A stretch of DNA of 64,000 nucleotides, taken from the NCBI RefSeq assembly GCF_027579695.1, contig NC_083592.1:33008214-33072213 (forward strand), in the 5' to 3' direction. Positions within the stretch are counted from its first letter, which is position 1. Each line of letters begins with the position of its first letter. Below the pieces are notes generated by a model. That model made no database searches. It saw only the letters and a list, made by a program, of their open reading frames with translations, and had not been told where the DNA came from. A program made the position numbers and the translations under genes. Positions 11,284 through 25,800 of the stretch are shown piece by piece. The DNA is from Neoarius graeffei (taxonomy: Eukaryota > Chordata > Actinopteri > Siluriformes > Ariidae).

Positions 11284-11662
11284 GGGCGGCACGGTGGTGT
11301 AGTGGTTAGCGCTGTCGCCTCACAGCAAGAAGGTCCGGGTTCAAGCCCCGTGGCCGGCGAGGGCCTTTCTGTGCGGAGTTTGCATGTTCTCCCCGTGTCC
11401 GCGTGGGTTTCCTCCGGGTGCTCTGGTTTCCCCCACAGTCCAAAGACATGCAGGTTAGGTTAACTGGTGACTCTAAATTGACCGTAGGTGTGAATGTGAG
11501 TGTGAATGGTTGTCTGTGTCTATGTGTCGGCCCTGTGATGACCTGGCGACTTGTCCAGGGTGTACCCCGCCTTTCGCCCGTAGTCAGCTGGGATAGGCTC
11601 CAGCTCGCCTGCGACCCTGTAGAACAGGATAAAGCGGCTAGAGATAATGAGATGAGAATGAG
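11284..11662 (+). repeat. tRNA-derived SINE, GAGAT-tail family
   Basis: Full-length copy with the 13-bp duplication atgaacaaagctg at 11271-11283 and 11663-11675. Confidence 0.92.
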
Positions 11663-11675
11663 ATGAACAAAGCTG

Positions 11676-12061
11676 ATGCCCTCACTGACTTGCCAAAAGA
11701 AATGTATGGTAACATGAAATGTGTGATGTGAAAAACTGAGATTGAATATATTTAGCCTAGGTGCATTTTAAAAGTGGGCTTACTTTCAGCAAGGAGTCGT
11801 ATCAACATTTATCAACGAAATTCTTGCCATGTTTTAGGATACACAGCAAAATTGCTACTCGCTTTCTTTCTTTCCAGCTTATCTTCAGTTTTCAAATTTA
11901 TGTCCTAATGCAGTGGTAGAGTGTATTGTACTATACATAAAACCAAGAAATTTTAAGAACCAAACATCAGTGACTTCAGAGCAGCCAAGGAGGACAAGTT
12001 ACTACCCCAAAGTGGATTATTTTCCTATAACAGCATAGCCTGAAGTGTGCAATTTACCCTA
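11676..12061. other. Intergenic, nothing recognised
   Basis: AT-rich sequence without a supported gene or a repeat I can name. Confidence 0.5.
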
Positions 12062-13706
12062 CAATCCCCTCCAAAAGTATTGGAATGGCAAGCAAATTCT
12101 TTTGTTTTTGCTAAACACTAAAGTCCAGGGTTCCCCAATTAGCTTTCCCCAAGGGCCAAATTATGCCAAGCATGCCAACCCAAGGGCCAAAACATCCAGT
12201 GTTAAACACTCAAACACCCACTAAGGATTTCATTAGGGGGGGGAAGGTTTTAGACTGGCCAAGTCAATCACCAGACCTTAACCCAACTGAGCAGCATTTC
12301 ACCTCTTGAAAAAGAGACTGGATGGAGACCCCCCCCCCCCAAAAAAAAAAAAGAAAGAAAGAAGCTGTGGTTCTTTTCCAGGCATCTGGAATACAGATGC
12401 CTGGAAAAGCATCACAAAAGAAGAATACAAAAGTTTGGTGATGTCAGTGTGTTCCCAGCTTGGTGCACTTATCGCAAGTAAAATATATGTAAACAAATCT
12501 GAAGTGTTATTTGAAGAACTATCTGTTCTAATACTTCTGCTCACCTAAAAAAATTGGGTGGCCTGCTCCTAAAGGTGCCAGGTTCTAAAATGGCATCATC
12601 TAGATATAATATCAGGAGATGAAAGCTCAAATTCTGATCTATTGTCTCATATTTATCATCATCTCATCTCATCTATCCCGTAGTCTGGATGACCGTTGGG
12701 GCACCACTGAAGACTTGGCAACCAGTTCCATCCATTCCTCTCTCTGTTCCGCCTTTCTCAGGGTGTTGCTGAATTTCAGACCTGTCCATTCTGTGATGTT
12801 GTCCTCCCATCTCTTTCTTTGTCTGCCTCTTTTTCTTCCTCCTTGGACAGTGCCTTGCAGGATTGTCTTTGCAAGCCCTTCTGAGCTTGTGACATGCTCA
12901 TACCATTTCAATTTTTGCTTTTCCACAATGGTCAGGAGATCTTCGTGGGGCCCAATGGCTTGCTGGATTCTGCTGCGTACGTCTTTGTTGGTTATGTGGT
13001 CTTTGTAGGAGATGCCAAGGAGTTTCCGGAAGCATCTCATCTCTGTTGCCTGTATCCTTCTCTCCAGATCTGCAGTCAGGGTCCACGACTCACAGGCATA
13101 CAGGAATATGGAGATGACAAGGGAGCGCTTCAGTCTGATCTTAGAGCTGAGTGAGATATTTCTATCTTTCCAGATGATGTTCAGTTTTGACAGTACTGTT
13201 ATTGTCTGTGCAATCCTGCATACTACTTCTGGCTTGGATCCCTGGTCTGATACAATGGCTCCCAAGTACTTGAAGCTTTGAACTGTTTCCAGCTTCTGGC
13301 CATTGACCCTGATATCAGTGCTGATGCTGTTGGTGTTGTTGGTCATCAGTTTGGTCTTCTCTGCACTGATTTCCATGCTGTAGACAGTGGAGGCCTTATC
13401 CAGGCATTCTACTAAGCTGGCGATCTCTTTTTCTGATCCTGCTAGTCCGTCAATGTCATCTGTGAAGCGGAGGTTTGGGATTGTTCTGCTATCAATGCTG
13501 ACCGATCCCTCATGATGTTCCAGTGCGTCAGCCATGATTCTCTCAAGGAAGATGTTGAAAAGAATGGGAGAGAGTAGACAACTCTGCCTTACTCCAACTG
13601 TTGTTCGAAACCTCATTCATATTTTGATCAAAACCCCAAAGGTCTTCAGGGTATAGTAAAAACAAAAGAAGTGCCCTTGCTGTTCCAGTACTTTTGGAGG
13701 GGACTG
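12062..13706. mobile_element. Tc1/mariner-superfamily element interrupted by a LINE
   Basis: The left end CAATCCCCTCCAAAAGTATT follows a TA. The right end, read in reverse, is CAGTCCCCTCCAAAAGTACT. Plus-strand codons around 12255-12300 spell a degraded [11 protein letters not shown]-like motif typical of Tc1/mariner transposases. A LINE fragment occupies 12659-13616. Confidence 0.7.
12659..13616 (-). mobile_element. 5'-truncated non-LTR retrotransposon (reverse transcriptase C-terminal half)
   Basis: One open frame of 315 codons (13616-12669) starts inside the reverse transcriptase (TTVGVRQSCLLSPILFNIFL; catalytic box RFTDDIDGLA, normally FADD). It runs through the thumb/connection (FKYLGAIVSDQGSKPE, LYACESWTLTADLERRIQA) to SSVVPQRSSRLRDR. 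The 3' end is a GATGA-type tail. A possible duplication tcatattt lies at 12647-12654 and 13617-13624. Only the last third of a LINE is present, so it cannot be autonomous. Clade is not assigned. Confidence 0.82.
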
Positions 13707-14060
13707 CGGATCACAGCAATTTGACAACAATAATTTTAAAAAATTATTAATGAATGACAGGTCACACTTTTTAATCATTTATAGTTACATTTAATATCAC
13801 ATCTTATTTATAAGTAACGGACGAAGATACTATAAGGGTGATTTTTATGATTTTTAATAAGGATTTTTAAAAATTATTTTTAAGGTTATTAAAAATCAGC
13901 AACAGATGTACCACACATTTTGTATTGTGATATATTAGCTTTGACATATTTCTTCACCGTGGCCCTCATTTTCATTCAGGTTACCGTTCTGAGAACAGGC
14001 TGATATTTCTAGGGAAAGCTTTTGGACTCTTTGGCCCTTTTGGCCTTCCACACTCCTGAG
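13707..14060. other. Upstream flank of gene B, no motif recognised
   Basis: AT-rich to about 14000, rising in GC towards gene B. No TATA box stands out. Confidence 0.4.
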
Positions 14061-14124
14061 GAAGTTTCGTTTTCTCTGCTGTTTCCGACCGCACGCTGTG
14101 CTGACTGCCCGCTGCAGCCCGAGG

Positions 14125-14262
14125 GACAGGACAAGACAGGGTAGGACCGGGTAGGACCGGGTAGGACCGGGAAGGACAGGGTAGGACCGGGTAGGACCGG
14201 GAAGGACAGGGTAGGACCGGGAAGGATAGGGTAGGACCGGGTAGGACAGGGTAGGACCGGGT
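14125..14262 (+). repeat. Decamer minisatellite (GGTAGGACCG type) before the gene B start codon
   Basis: About 13 head-to-tail units alternate ggtaggaccg, ggaaggacag and ggtaggacag. The array ends 35 bp before the ATG at 14298, so it lies in the presumed 5' UTR or core promoter. Regular GGG runs sit on the coding strand. Confidence 0.88.
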
Positions 14263-14297
14263 GTAGACCTCGTTAGCACTTTAGGATACAGACTAAA

Positions 14298-14556
14298 ATG
14301 TCCACGATCAAACAGCTTTCCTTGACTTACGATCCGATTAATAGCAGTAACACTTTCACAAATGGCGATGTTATTAATGGCCAAGTCATTTTGGAAGTGA
14401 ATAAAGAAGTTACGATCGATGCCCTTTATATAAAGTGCAAAGGGGATGCAAAAGTCAGTTGGAGCGAGCGGCGCAATGATACACATTACCATTACAGCGC
14501 GAGTGAGAGATACTTTAAACTCAAACAGTACTTTATTCAGGACCCCGCCAAGAAAG
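14298..14556 (+). CDS. Gene B coding exon 1
   Basis: ATG opens [20 protein letters not shown] and the exon ends at DPAKK plus one base, donor gtaagg. This ATG is the family's N-terminus; in gene C the matching start is MVLGKVKSF. The ACTAC satellite starts 27 bp after the donor. Confidence 0.92.
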
Positions 14557-17500
14557 GTAAGGCCCTGCTGCTTTCTCTTTACGACTACACTACACTACAC
14601 TACACTACTACACTGCACTGCACTACACTATAGTGCACTACACTACACTATAGTGCACTACACTATAGTGTACTACACTACAGTACACTACACTGTAGTG
14701 CACTACACTACACTATAGTGCACTACACTGCACTACACTATAGTGCACTACACTACAGTACACTACACTATAGTGCACTACAGTACAGTACACTACAATA
14801 CACTACAACAGAGTACGCTACACTATAGTGCACTACACTGCACCACAGTACAGTACACTATACTACACTATAGTACACTACACTACACTATAGTGCACTA
14901 CACTACAGTACACTGCACTACACTATAGTGCACAAGAGTAAAGTATAGTACACTATACTACACTATAGTGCACTACACCACAGTGCACAACAGTACAGTA
15001 CACTATACTACACTATGGTGCACAACAGTACCCTACACTATAGTGCACTACAGTACAGTACACTACAATACACTACAACAGTACGCTACACTATAGTACA
15101 CTACATTACAGTACACTATACTACACTATAGTGCACGACACTACACTATAGTGCACAACAGTACACTATACTACAATATAGTGCACAACAGTACAGTACA
15201 CTACAATACATTACACTACACCAGCGTACGCTACACTATAGTGCACCACACTACACTACACTGTAGTGCACTACAGTACACTACACTACACTATAGTGCA
15301 CTACAGTACACTACACTATATTACAGTACAGTACACTATTTTACACTACATTACACTATAGTGTACTACAGTACAGTACCCTATTTTACACTATAGTGCA
15401 CTACAGTACACTACACTATATTACAGTACACTACACTATAGTGTACTACAGTACAGTACACTATTTTACCCTACACTACACTATAATGTACTACAGTACA
15501 CTACACTATATTACAGTACACTACACTATAGTGTACTACAGTACAGTATTTTACACTACACTATAGTGCACTACAGTACACTACACTATATTACAGTACA
15601 CTACACTACACTATAGTGTACTACAGTACAGTACACTATTTTACACTACACTACACTATAGTGCACTACAGTACAGTACACTACACTATAGTGCACTACA
15701 GTACACTACACTATATTACAGTACACTACACTATAGTGTACTACAGTACAGTACACTATTTTACACTACATTACACTATAGTGTACTACAGTACAGTACA
15801 CTATTTTACACTACACTACACTATAGTGCACTACAGTACACTACACTATAGTGCACTACAGTACACTACACTATATTACAGTACACTACACTATAGTGTA
15901 CTACAGTACAGTACACTATTTTACACTACACTACACTATAGTGCACTACAGTACACTACACTATAGTGCACTACAGTACAGTACACTATTTTACACTACA
16001 CTACACTATAGTGCACTACAGTACAGTACACTACACTATAGTGCACTACAGTACAGTACACTACACTATATTACACTACACTATAGTGTACTACAGTACA
16101 GTACACTATTTTACACTACATTACACTATAGTGCACTACAGTACAGTACACTACACTATAGTGCACTACAGTACAGTACACTACACCAGAGTATGCTACA
16201 CTATAGTGCACTACAGTATAGTACACTACACTACAGTACATTACACTCCACTACACCAGAGTACACTAAACTATAGTGCAGTACAGTACACTACACTATA
16301 GTTACACTACAGTACACCACAGTACACTACACTACAGTATATATAAATACTTTACATTGTTTTAATGAATCGTGGGGTGGTGTGGGGGAAAACAGGCTGA
16401 TTGATTTCAAGTAAATGGGCAGAAACCACAAAAGACAAAACAAAACAGGTTTTTGACAAAATCTCTGGTTTTATGTTGATAACACCTGTTGACACATACA
16501 GTTTAAGAAACCAGAAACATGCGAAATTTAACCCCTAAAAAATCTGTTTCACAGTAGGAGTGTTTTATTTGCCTTCTGATCTTCCCGGAGTAGGAAGTGT
16601 TCCATGGAAGGCCATTTCCTCCTAAGAGAAAAGAAGGGGAAAAATACATAACACACACACACGCACAAAATAAACCTGGGACATGGAGAACTAAAACCGT
16701 GACATAAATTTCGATATGACACTTGTGATGAAATCAATGAGTTGTTTTGATAAATTTGGGTACTTTTTGTTTGTGAATGTGTTGATATAATAAAAAGAAA
16801 ATCACACGTTGGCTTGAAGATATGAAGTTTATCTTCTCGTGTTGAAAAACTTGCACTTTTCAGATGAAATACATCACAGATCTGAGTGACATATTTCCCA
16901 ATATTTCACTCCGATGACGTCACTCCCAGTGTTTTTCTGCTAAGACGCACGTTGTCAAAATGGTGAACTGGTTCAGAATTTAAAATTATTTTGATTAACT
17001 TGTGGTGTTTTTTTTTTTTGTGGATGTGTCCATATCATATAAAGAACATTACAAGGTGGTGTGAGGACATGTTGAAAATATTTTCACTCATTTGCTTTGC
17101 TCACGTGGGGGGGAAAATGTGTGTGTGGATATATTAGTGCCCTCCACAATTATTGGCCCCCCGTAAAAATTAGTAAAAATCCACCTTTTGGTGAAGTCGC
17201 TTCATTGCACACTGAAATCCAACCTTTAATTGAAATAATAATGTATAATAATGTATAATAATAATAATAATAATTTATTGCTTATAGCACGCAAATTAAC
17301 ATGAAATATTTGATCAAATGCGCGTTACAAAATATTATAAAAATATGGGCATATACATACACGTATATGAAATAAATTTATTCAGAGAAAAACAAATCCC
17401 TCATTAAGAAATAATTATTTTCAATAAAAGCATGTGCCACAATTATTGGCACCCCTGTATTTAATACCTTGTACAACCTCCCTTTGCCAGTAAAACAGCA

Positions 17501-20500
17501 CTGAGTCTCCTCTGATAACATTTTATAAGGTTGGCGATACAGAGCAGGGCATCTGAGACCATTCCTCTTTACACAGTCATCCAGGATCCGAGGCCTTCTC
17601 TTGTGCACTCTCCTCTTCAGTTCACCCCACAGGTTTGGCAAGATAGGCATGACTTCTGAATAGTTTGCCAGTCTACACTCCCCGTCCACTTTAACAGGAA
17701 GACCTGTACACCTGCATTTTTCTAATCAGCTAATCAAGTGACAGCAGTACAATGCATAAAATCACGCAGATACAGATCAAGAGCTTCAGGTCATGTTCAT
17801 ATCAAACATCAGAATGGGGGAAAAGTGTGATCTCTGTCGCTTTGATTCTGGCGTGGTTGTTAGTATCACATGGGCTGGTTTGAGTATTTCATAAACCTCC
17901 TGGGATTTTGAGATAATGCACCATGTCACAAAGCAAAAGTTGTCTTAAGCTGGTTTCATGAACATGATAGTGAGTTCAGTGTTCTTCAGTGACCTTCCCA
18001 GTCACCGGATCTGAATCCAATAGAACACCTTTGAGATGTGGTAGAACAGGAGATTTGCAGCATGAAAGTGCACCTGAAGAATCTGAAGGAATTGGATGAT
18101 GAAATCATGTAACATGGACCAGAATCTCAAAAGAATGTTTTCAACATCTTGTCGAATCCATGCCATGAATAATTGAGGCTGTTTTGAGAGCCCGACCCAA
18201 TATTGGTATAATGTTCCTAATAAAGTACAAGTGTATTTCAGTTCAAATCCTATAGTTTTCAAAATTTCATATAGTTGGAAATTTTACATTTCCACCATGT
18301 GGAGTGTTTTCCCAGGCTGCCCAACTGCTCAAGTTTATTAGCCAAATGAGGTAAAATGTAAATGTAGCAGGGCGTATCCTGTTTCTACATAGCCCACGCT
18401 TTTCTGTCCCAGAAAACTTTGAATACATTTTAGTCTTTATCCAGAGCCATGCAGAGACCTTGAGAGGGGTCTCTTATTTAAGAAGGAGCACATGGATATT
18501 TGAAGATTACTCAGTTACAAACTACTCTCAGGCTTTTGTACCACGAGTTGGCCTAGTGGTTAGCATGTCTGCCTCTTGATTAGGAGATCATGAGTTCTAC
18601 TCACGGTCGGGTCGTACCAAAGACCCTCATAAAAATGGTACCTACTGCCATCTGGCAAGGCACGCTGCAATACAGATGCGAGTGGGGAGCCAAACTCTCG
18701 TGGTTACCAGAGGACTAGCCCTCCCGCTGTAACCCTAGCTATGTAATAGGCGAGAGGCCAAGGGCTATGGAAACAGAGATTGCCACATGGCGTGGGAAGG
18801 ACTTTGATTTGATCAGGCTTTTAGAGGACATGATCAGCTGGTGTATCTGGACATTGCTGTTACTTGACAATACCTGCTGGGGCTGTAAGCAACCAAGAAT
18901 GCATACCAGAAAGCAGATTTGTGCACAGAGCAGTCGCAGATAAATTAGCTATGGCTGGGAATGTGTAAGGCTGTTCAGTTATGAATCTGTACTGTATAAT
19001 GTCCATTATTCTGTCCACATTCACTGGATATGAGCAATCATGCGCTTTGATTGACTACTACTAAGCTATCAGCTCATATACCATGAATAGAGAAAAACAA
19101 AATGGTGGAGCGCAGCAAGTCAGATGTATCACTTTGTTATCAAGTATTTAAAAGAAACAGAAATAGCTAAAAGAATATAGCCCCCCCCAAAAAAAAAAAA
19201 AAATCTCCTGGTCCACACTCCAGCCCAGTTGGTGGCAGTAACACACATTTAAGTTGGTTTGCCAGCCACCAAAAAAACTCTAAAGAAGAAGAGGAAGAAA
19301 ATGGCAGAGCGTGTTACTGAACCAACCAAGAACGAAATAAAAACTCTACTCGAAAACAACCCCCCCAAATACAAAAAAAAAGGCAACAAAATCTCATCTC
19401 ATCTCATTATCTCTAGCCGCTTTATCCTGTTCTACAGGGTCGCAGGCAAGCTGGAGCCTATCCCAGCTGACTACGGGCGAAAGGTGGGGTACACCCTGGA
19501 CAAGTCGCCAGGTCATCACAGGGCTGACACATAGACACAGACAACCATTCACACTCACATTCACACCTACGGTCAATTTAGAATCACCAGTTAACCTAAC
19601 CTGCATGTCTTTGGACTGTGGGGGAAACCGGAGCACCCGGAGGAAACCCACGCGGACACGGGGAGAACATGCAAACTCCACACAGAAAGGCCCTCGCCGG
19701 CCCCGGGGCTCGAACCCAGGACCTTCTTGCTGTGAGGCGACAGCGCTAACCACTACACCACCGTGCCGCCAGGCAACAAAATATGTAATAAAAGTATTTG
19801 ATGCGAAGAACATATCTTTTTTTTTCAAGAATTATTATTATAGCAACTTTCACATTTTTCACTCGGCACTACGCACCTCGTTGGCTGTCAGCTCATGTAT
19901 GACTCAATTTCATGGAATAACTTAAATCTATAATGAAGCAAATACAAAACAATCATATACTTTAGCTGTGATTTATTATTCAAATAGACATTGAACAACA
20001 AAATAAATAATAATATTACTAATAATGGCGGCACGCTGGTGTAGTGGTTAGCGCTGTCGCCTCACAGCAAGAATATCCGGGTTCGAGCCCCATGGCTGGC
20101 GAGGGCCTTTCTGTGTGGAGTTTGCATGTTCTCCCCGTGTCCGTGTGGGTTTCCTCCGGGTGCTCCGGTTTCCCCCACAGTCCAAAGACATGCAGGTTAG
20201 GTTAACTGGTGACTCTAAATTGAGCGTAGGTGTGAATGTGAGTGTGAATGGTTGTCTGTGTCTATGTGTCAGCCCTGTGATGACCTGGCGACTTGTCCAG
20301 GGTGTACCCCGCCTTTCGCCCGTAGTCAGCTGGGATAGGCTCCAGCTTGCCTGCGACCCTGTAGAACAGGATAAAGCGGCTAGAGATAATGAGATGAGAT
20401 GAGATTACTAATAACAAATAACACTTCCTGGCTTCTTATATACATCTTGCTAGTATTCTCATCTAACATGCTCGAAGTTTCTTGTTTCATGCTCTGGTTT

Positions 20501-22775
20501 CACAAACTACTGCACAGTTTCCCAGTGAAGTGTAATACTACAGGACGAAATATACCGTGACACCAAGCAAACAGATGAGAGACGACCCGACTGCTTTGAA
20601 ACACAAATTAAACTCGTCATCTCTTAACATTGTGGACTAGCCGTCTCTGTATGTACACTGTCAGAAAATAAAGTACATTATTGTACCTTTAGGACTGCAA
20701 CGGCTTGTCACTGGGGCAGTGCCCTCTAAGGTACTCATTTGTACCCTTTATATACTGCTCAGGAACATATATGTACCTTTTTGGCCCTAAAAATGCACAC
20801 ATAGTTACCTTGAGGTCTAATAATGAGCCCTAGGGGGTACATTAGTGTAGATTGTACCCTGAAAGACAGAAATGGACTCCTACTGTAGCCCTATTTCTGA
20901 CAGTGTAGTGTGCAAATAGCATATTTATTGTGTCACATCAAGTATTATAATGGTTCAGGTTTTAATTTAAACTGGCAGTTATATGGAGAAAAATAAATCG
21001 CATGTCTGTTTGCCAATGTCAGTGACTGCTGCTTCTTCGAATTAATGGGCACGCATGAGCTGGTGGTTGTGCTAATTTTTATTGGCTAATGGACCTTTTC
21101 TTCAAAAAGGAAGAGAGATGCACAAATAGATAACCTAACAAACCCACGGCTACCAGAAACTTCACCCTTCAGTTTATGGATGGCAGGCAGACAGGCATTT
21201 TAACTTATTATTTTTTTTAATATTATAATTGTTAAAATTCTTCTTGATAAGGGCCATGGAAAGGCAAAAAACAACAATTAAATACAAAACAAACAAAACC
21301 CCGCCTTGCCAAAAAAGGCACAGTGGCCGTTGAGGGGATTTTATCTTGACCATGCCAGGTTTTATGGGCTGTTCCAGGTACGAAGTGTTTATTACCTACA
21401 CAAAGGAAAGCCTAAGGAAGGACAACCAGTGAACCGGCGACAGGATCATGGATGCCCAAGGCTCATTGATGGAGGTGGGGAACAAAGGCTAGCCCATCTG
21501 GTCCGATCCCACAGAAGAGCTACTGCAGCACAAATTGCTGAAAAAAAGTTAATGCTGGCTATGACAGAAAGGTGTCAGAACACACAGTGCATCACAGTTT
21601 GCTCCATATGGAGCTGCGTAGCCACAGACCATTGAAAGTGCCCATGCTGACCCCTAGCCTTTGCTGAAAGTACCCACAATGAGCACATGAACATCAGAAC
21701 TGGACCATGGAAGAAAGTGGCCTGGTCTGATGAATCACGTTTTCTTTTACATCATGTTGATGGCTGGGTACGTATGCGTCACTCATTTGTGGAAGTGATG
21801 GCACTAAGATGCACCATGGGAAAGAGACAAGCCGGCGGAGACAGTGTGACGCTCTTGGCAATGCTCTCCTGGGACCTTGATCAGTGCTGATCAGTATACA
21901 GTGCATAAAGAATTACGCTTTAAAAAAGTGCTTTAATAAAGTTACTTATGGGTTTTTTGTTTTGTTTTCTTTAAACAGGAACAGATGATCCCGGGGTTGT
22001 ATTAACAAGTGGCGAGCTCTGTAAGTGTTTTCTATATTATTCCTCACATTAACATATTAGAGTCAACTCTGGAATTATTGGCACCCTTTATAAAGAACAG
22101 AGCAAATTACGATGTAAATAACACATGCTATGACTTATATTGGCTTAAACATTATTCTTGTCAAATTTTCATTTCATATTTCTCCATCCTCCCCCGGAGG
22201 GAACAGAATGTCGTGAAAGTAATAAGACACTTATAAAGGGACAAGTGATAGCTTGTTGTGATATATACACACCTCATTTCATTGAGGCAAACAGATTTCA
22301 TATGTGCAGTATTATCAGTATTATTCTTAGTCAAAGGCAACAGTAGAGTTTATGTACATTGGGACAAATTTAGAAAATGATAAATATTTTTTTCTAAAAT
22401 ATTCTTATTGAATAAATCTGAAAAATGTAAAAAAAATCTATATGTGGTTTTGAGAGAAATAGGACTGTTATATAAACTGTTATGAATATATAAATTATTG
22501 TATTTAATATACTAATATTGAGTTCTTAAAATATTTTAATTAGAGGTAAATTAGATTAAAAATGGATGATTAGGTAATTTGACATGACAATTTAATCATT
22601 TAATTAAAGTTACTCCACTGCAAATATTTTAATTGCCAAGTACTTTGTGACAAATAAATAATCCACTTGCAGCCAATATTGATTACAGTGTGCTCAGGCC
22701 ATCCTTAAAAAAAAATCCGTTTCCTGTCCACCGGGTGAACAAAAAAATTTTCAGTAGGGAAGGAGGGATTTTTTT

Positions 22776-22809
<34 letters not shown>

Positions 22810-25800
22810 GGATGGATAAGAAATCGCAATGCTGTGTTTGCTTTTTCTTTCAGTACTTTTTTATTACAAAAGCAGACACATTTAATAAAATGACAGTTTA
22901 ATCAACTGAAACTTGTACAGAAACTTTAAGTTAGCATTTTAAATGCTGACTGCAACATTTGCAAAACTTTTACAAAGGTACTTAAAATGTCTGACACACG
23001 GACTTTTTGTAGTTCTAAATCGAGCGTTAGGCCTAGTTCGGATGAAATTACACTATTAAAATGATCACTGAATGATTTGTTTTTCTAAATCTTTACTATT
23101 TTGTTGTTCGCTAGAATACCATTTTGCGATTTCACACTTAAGCAAATGTTTGAAAACTCCGGATCTCCTTCCTTCATGGTGGCTGCCATTTTTTTGTGCC
23201 GCACGGCGCATGCGCAGAGCTGATTCAATTCTATATTCTGCGCGGAATGCGTAAATGTCAAGTTCGATTTTAGATTTACGAACCCGAAAAAAATGTCGAA
23301 AAACCGGCGTTAAAAAAAATTTCAACCGCACAAACGGCACTCACCCGGCCGGTGGACCGGAAACAGAACATTTTTTAATAATGGCCTCACCTCAACAACC
23401 CAGCTGTACACCGATCAGCTATGACATTAGAAACACTGACAGGTGAAGTGAATTACATTGATTATCTCATTACAATTGCACCTGTCAATGGGTGGGATAT
23501 ACAGTGTCTTGCAAAAGTATTCATCCCCCTTGGCGTTTGTCATGTTTTGTCGCATTACAAGCTGGAATTAAAATGAATTTTTTGGGGGTTAGTACCATTT
23601 GATTTACACGACATGCCTACAACTTTAAAGGTGCAGATTGTTGTTTTATTGTGACACAAACAATAATTAAAATGAAAAAACAGAAATCTGGAGTGTACAT
23701 ACATATTCACCCCCTTTCGTATAAAACCCCTAAATAAGAGCTGGTCCAACCAATTCACTTCTCCACAGCGGAGATGGGAGTATCTGTCCATAGGACCACT
23801 TTCAGCCGTACACAACACAGAGCGGGGCTTTATGGAAGAGTGGCCAGAAAAAGTCATTGCTTAAGAAAACATGTTTGGAGTTTGCCCAACAGCATGTGGC
23901 CGACTCCTTAAATACATGGAAGAAGATTCTCTGATCAAATGAGACTGAAATTGGTCTTTTTGGCCATCATGGGAAATGCCATGTGGGGCGCAAACCCAAC
24001 ACCCTGAGAACACCATTCCTACAGTGAAGCATGGTGTTGGCAGCATCATGCTGTGGAGATGTTTTTCATCTGCAGGGACAGGAAAGCTGGTCAGGACTAG
24101 AGCTGGGCGATAAATCGATTTTATCGATTAATTTGAATTTTCAGTTAAGGATGATGTGTTTTTTATAGTGCTGTCAAGCGATTAAAATATTTAATCGCGA
24201 TTAATGTCGCGACAGTCATAGTTAACTCGCGATTAATCGCAATTTAATCGCACATTTTTGTCACATAAAAAAACATTGTAATTCTCTTATCAGCATAAAA
24301 AAATGAATGGGCTTGCTTTGTACCAATGTTTTTTTTAATTGCAAAGCATAACACGTCTTGACACAGCCACTGCAAAGTGAAACCTAAGCCGAGCACCGGG
24401 GCTAGCAAGAGAACCATGAGTGAAATGATCTACTGTTTGAGTTAGTCTACAACTCTAATCAGAGAGATAGGTTACACAGTGACGGTAGGCTTGACATGGT
24501 TGATTATAATATAAAGTACACTATTATATTAAGTTTAAGTTGTTCGTTGATAAATATTGCATTGAATCTGATCTTTACTGTTTCAGCTCACTTAACACAT
24601 TTTGTACTTTTACACTTTCTGCCTGTTGATGCGTCGCGCTGTCCAATCAGAGGTGGCCAAATTTGCATATTACAGGAAGGATTTCTGGGATAGCATTGAG
24701 TTTACAGTTCAGAGGGATCTGGCTTCTTTAGACGCTGTCTTCTTAAAACTGAATAAATATTTAAAAAGAGCCAAATTAGCCAGTCTTTTGAACGGCTCTT
24801 TTCAAAGAACGGATCACAAAGATGCGGATCCCATCAAAGAGCCATAAATCCCATCTCTACTAGCGCGCCCTGCCCACGCTGGTTCTTTGGGGGGGGGCAG
24901 AGGACTCTGGCTGTGCGGGGCGTGGCATTACAGTCTAGCTGCTATTGGTTTTCTAAGCAAATTCTCTGTTCCAAGTTCCTGGCAGTTTCAAAAGCTTATG
25001 AAAAACCTACATCATGTCACAGAGCGTTAATCTCGCGATAAAAAAATTATCGCCGTTAAAATTGAGTCAAGTTAACGTGTTAATAACGCGACATTTTTGA
25101 CAGCACTAGTTTTTTATGAAAATCGGTTTTCTCTCAGTTTTAACTTCCGCCACCAACGCTCCCCTCTGTGCATGTGGAGAACGGATTGGGCAGCAGGGAC
25201 GGATCAGGCACTGACACTATAGCCCTCCTCCCGCGCGCTTGCCATGGACACACGCAAACAACATGGCAGCGATTGGGGAAAAGCTGCAACTTGTGCCTAA
25301 GAAAAGAGTAACTTTCTCCGTGATCTGGAATTGGTTCGGTTTTGCGTCGTCGGACGCAGTCCTTGTTGTAAGGTGTGTTTGAAAATGGTTGCTTCCAAAG
25401 GAAGCAGCACGACGAATTTATTCCAACCCCTTAAACAGAAGCATGCAGCTGAGCGGGAGAAGTGCTGCTCCCAACGGAATGAAAACAGCCGCAGCACTAG
25501 CACACCATCCAAAGTAAAGCAAGCAACCGTCCCGGACACATTTTCGAACTGTATGCCTTATGATAAGAATGGGGCATGGTGGAAGGCAATCACAGATGCT
25601 ATTGCAATGTTCTCATCTACAAGCTTGTTTTTTGGCTTCTTTTTGGTTTCTGGTTGCACTTTAACCCCAAAGGGGAAATTTAAGTGAAAACAAAATAAAG
25701 GTAAAACTTGTTTTGAACCATTTCTTTGTCATCTGTAGTTTGATTTTTAGTAGGGGGGGAAAAATCGAAAATTAAAATCAAAAATCAGATTTTTTGTGAA

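Noticed and set aside
14298-16301. Several long Tyr/His/Thr/Ser-rich open frames over the ACTAC array.
   Set aside because: They arise because the pentamer repeat rarely spells a stop; no domain, and only the first 259 nt are a real exon.
14583-16340. CRISPR-like array.
   Set aside because: No unique spacers between constant repeats, and the context is a vertebrate intron.
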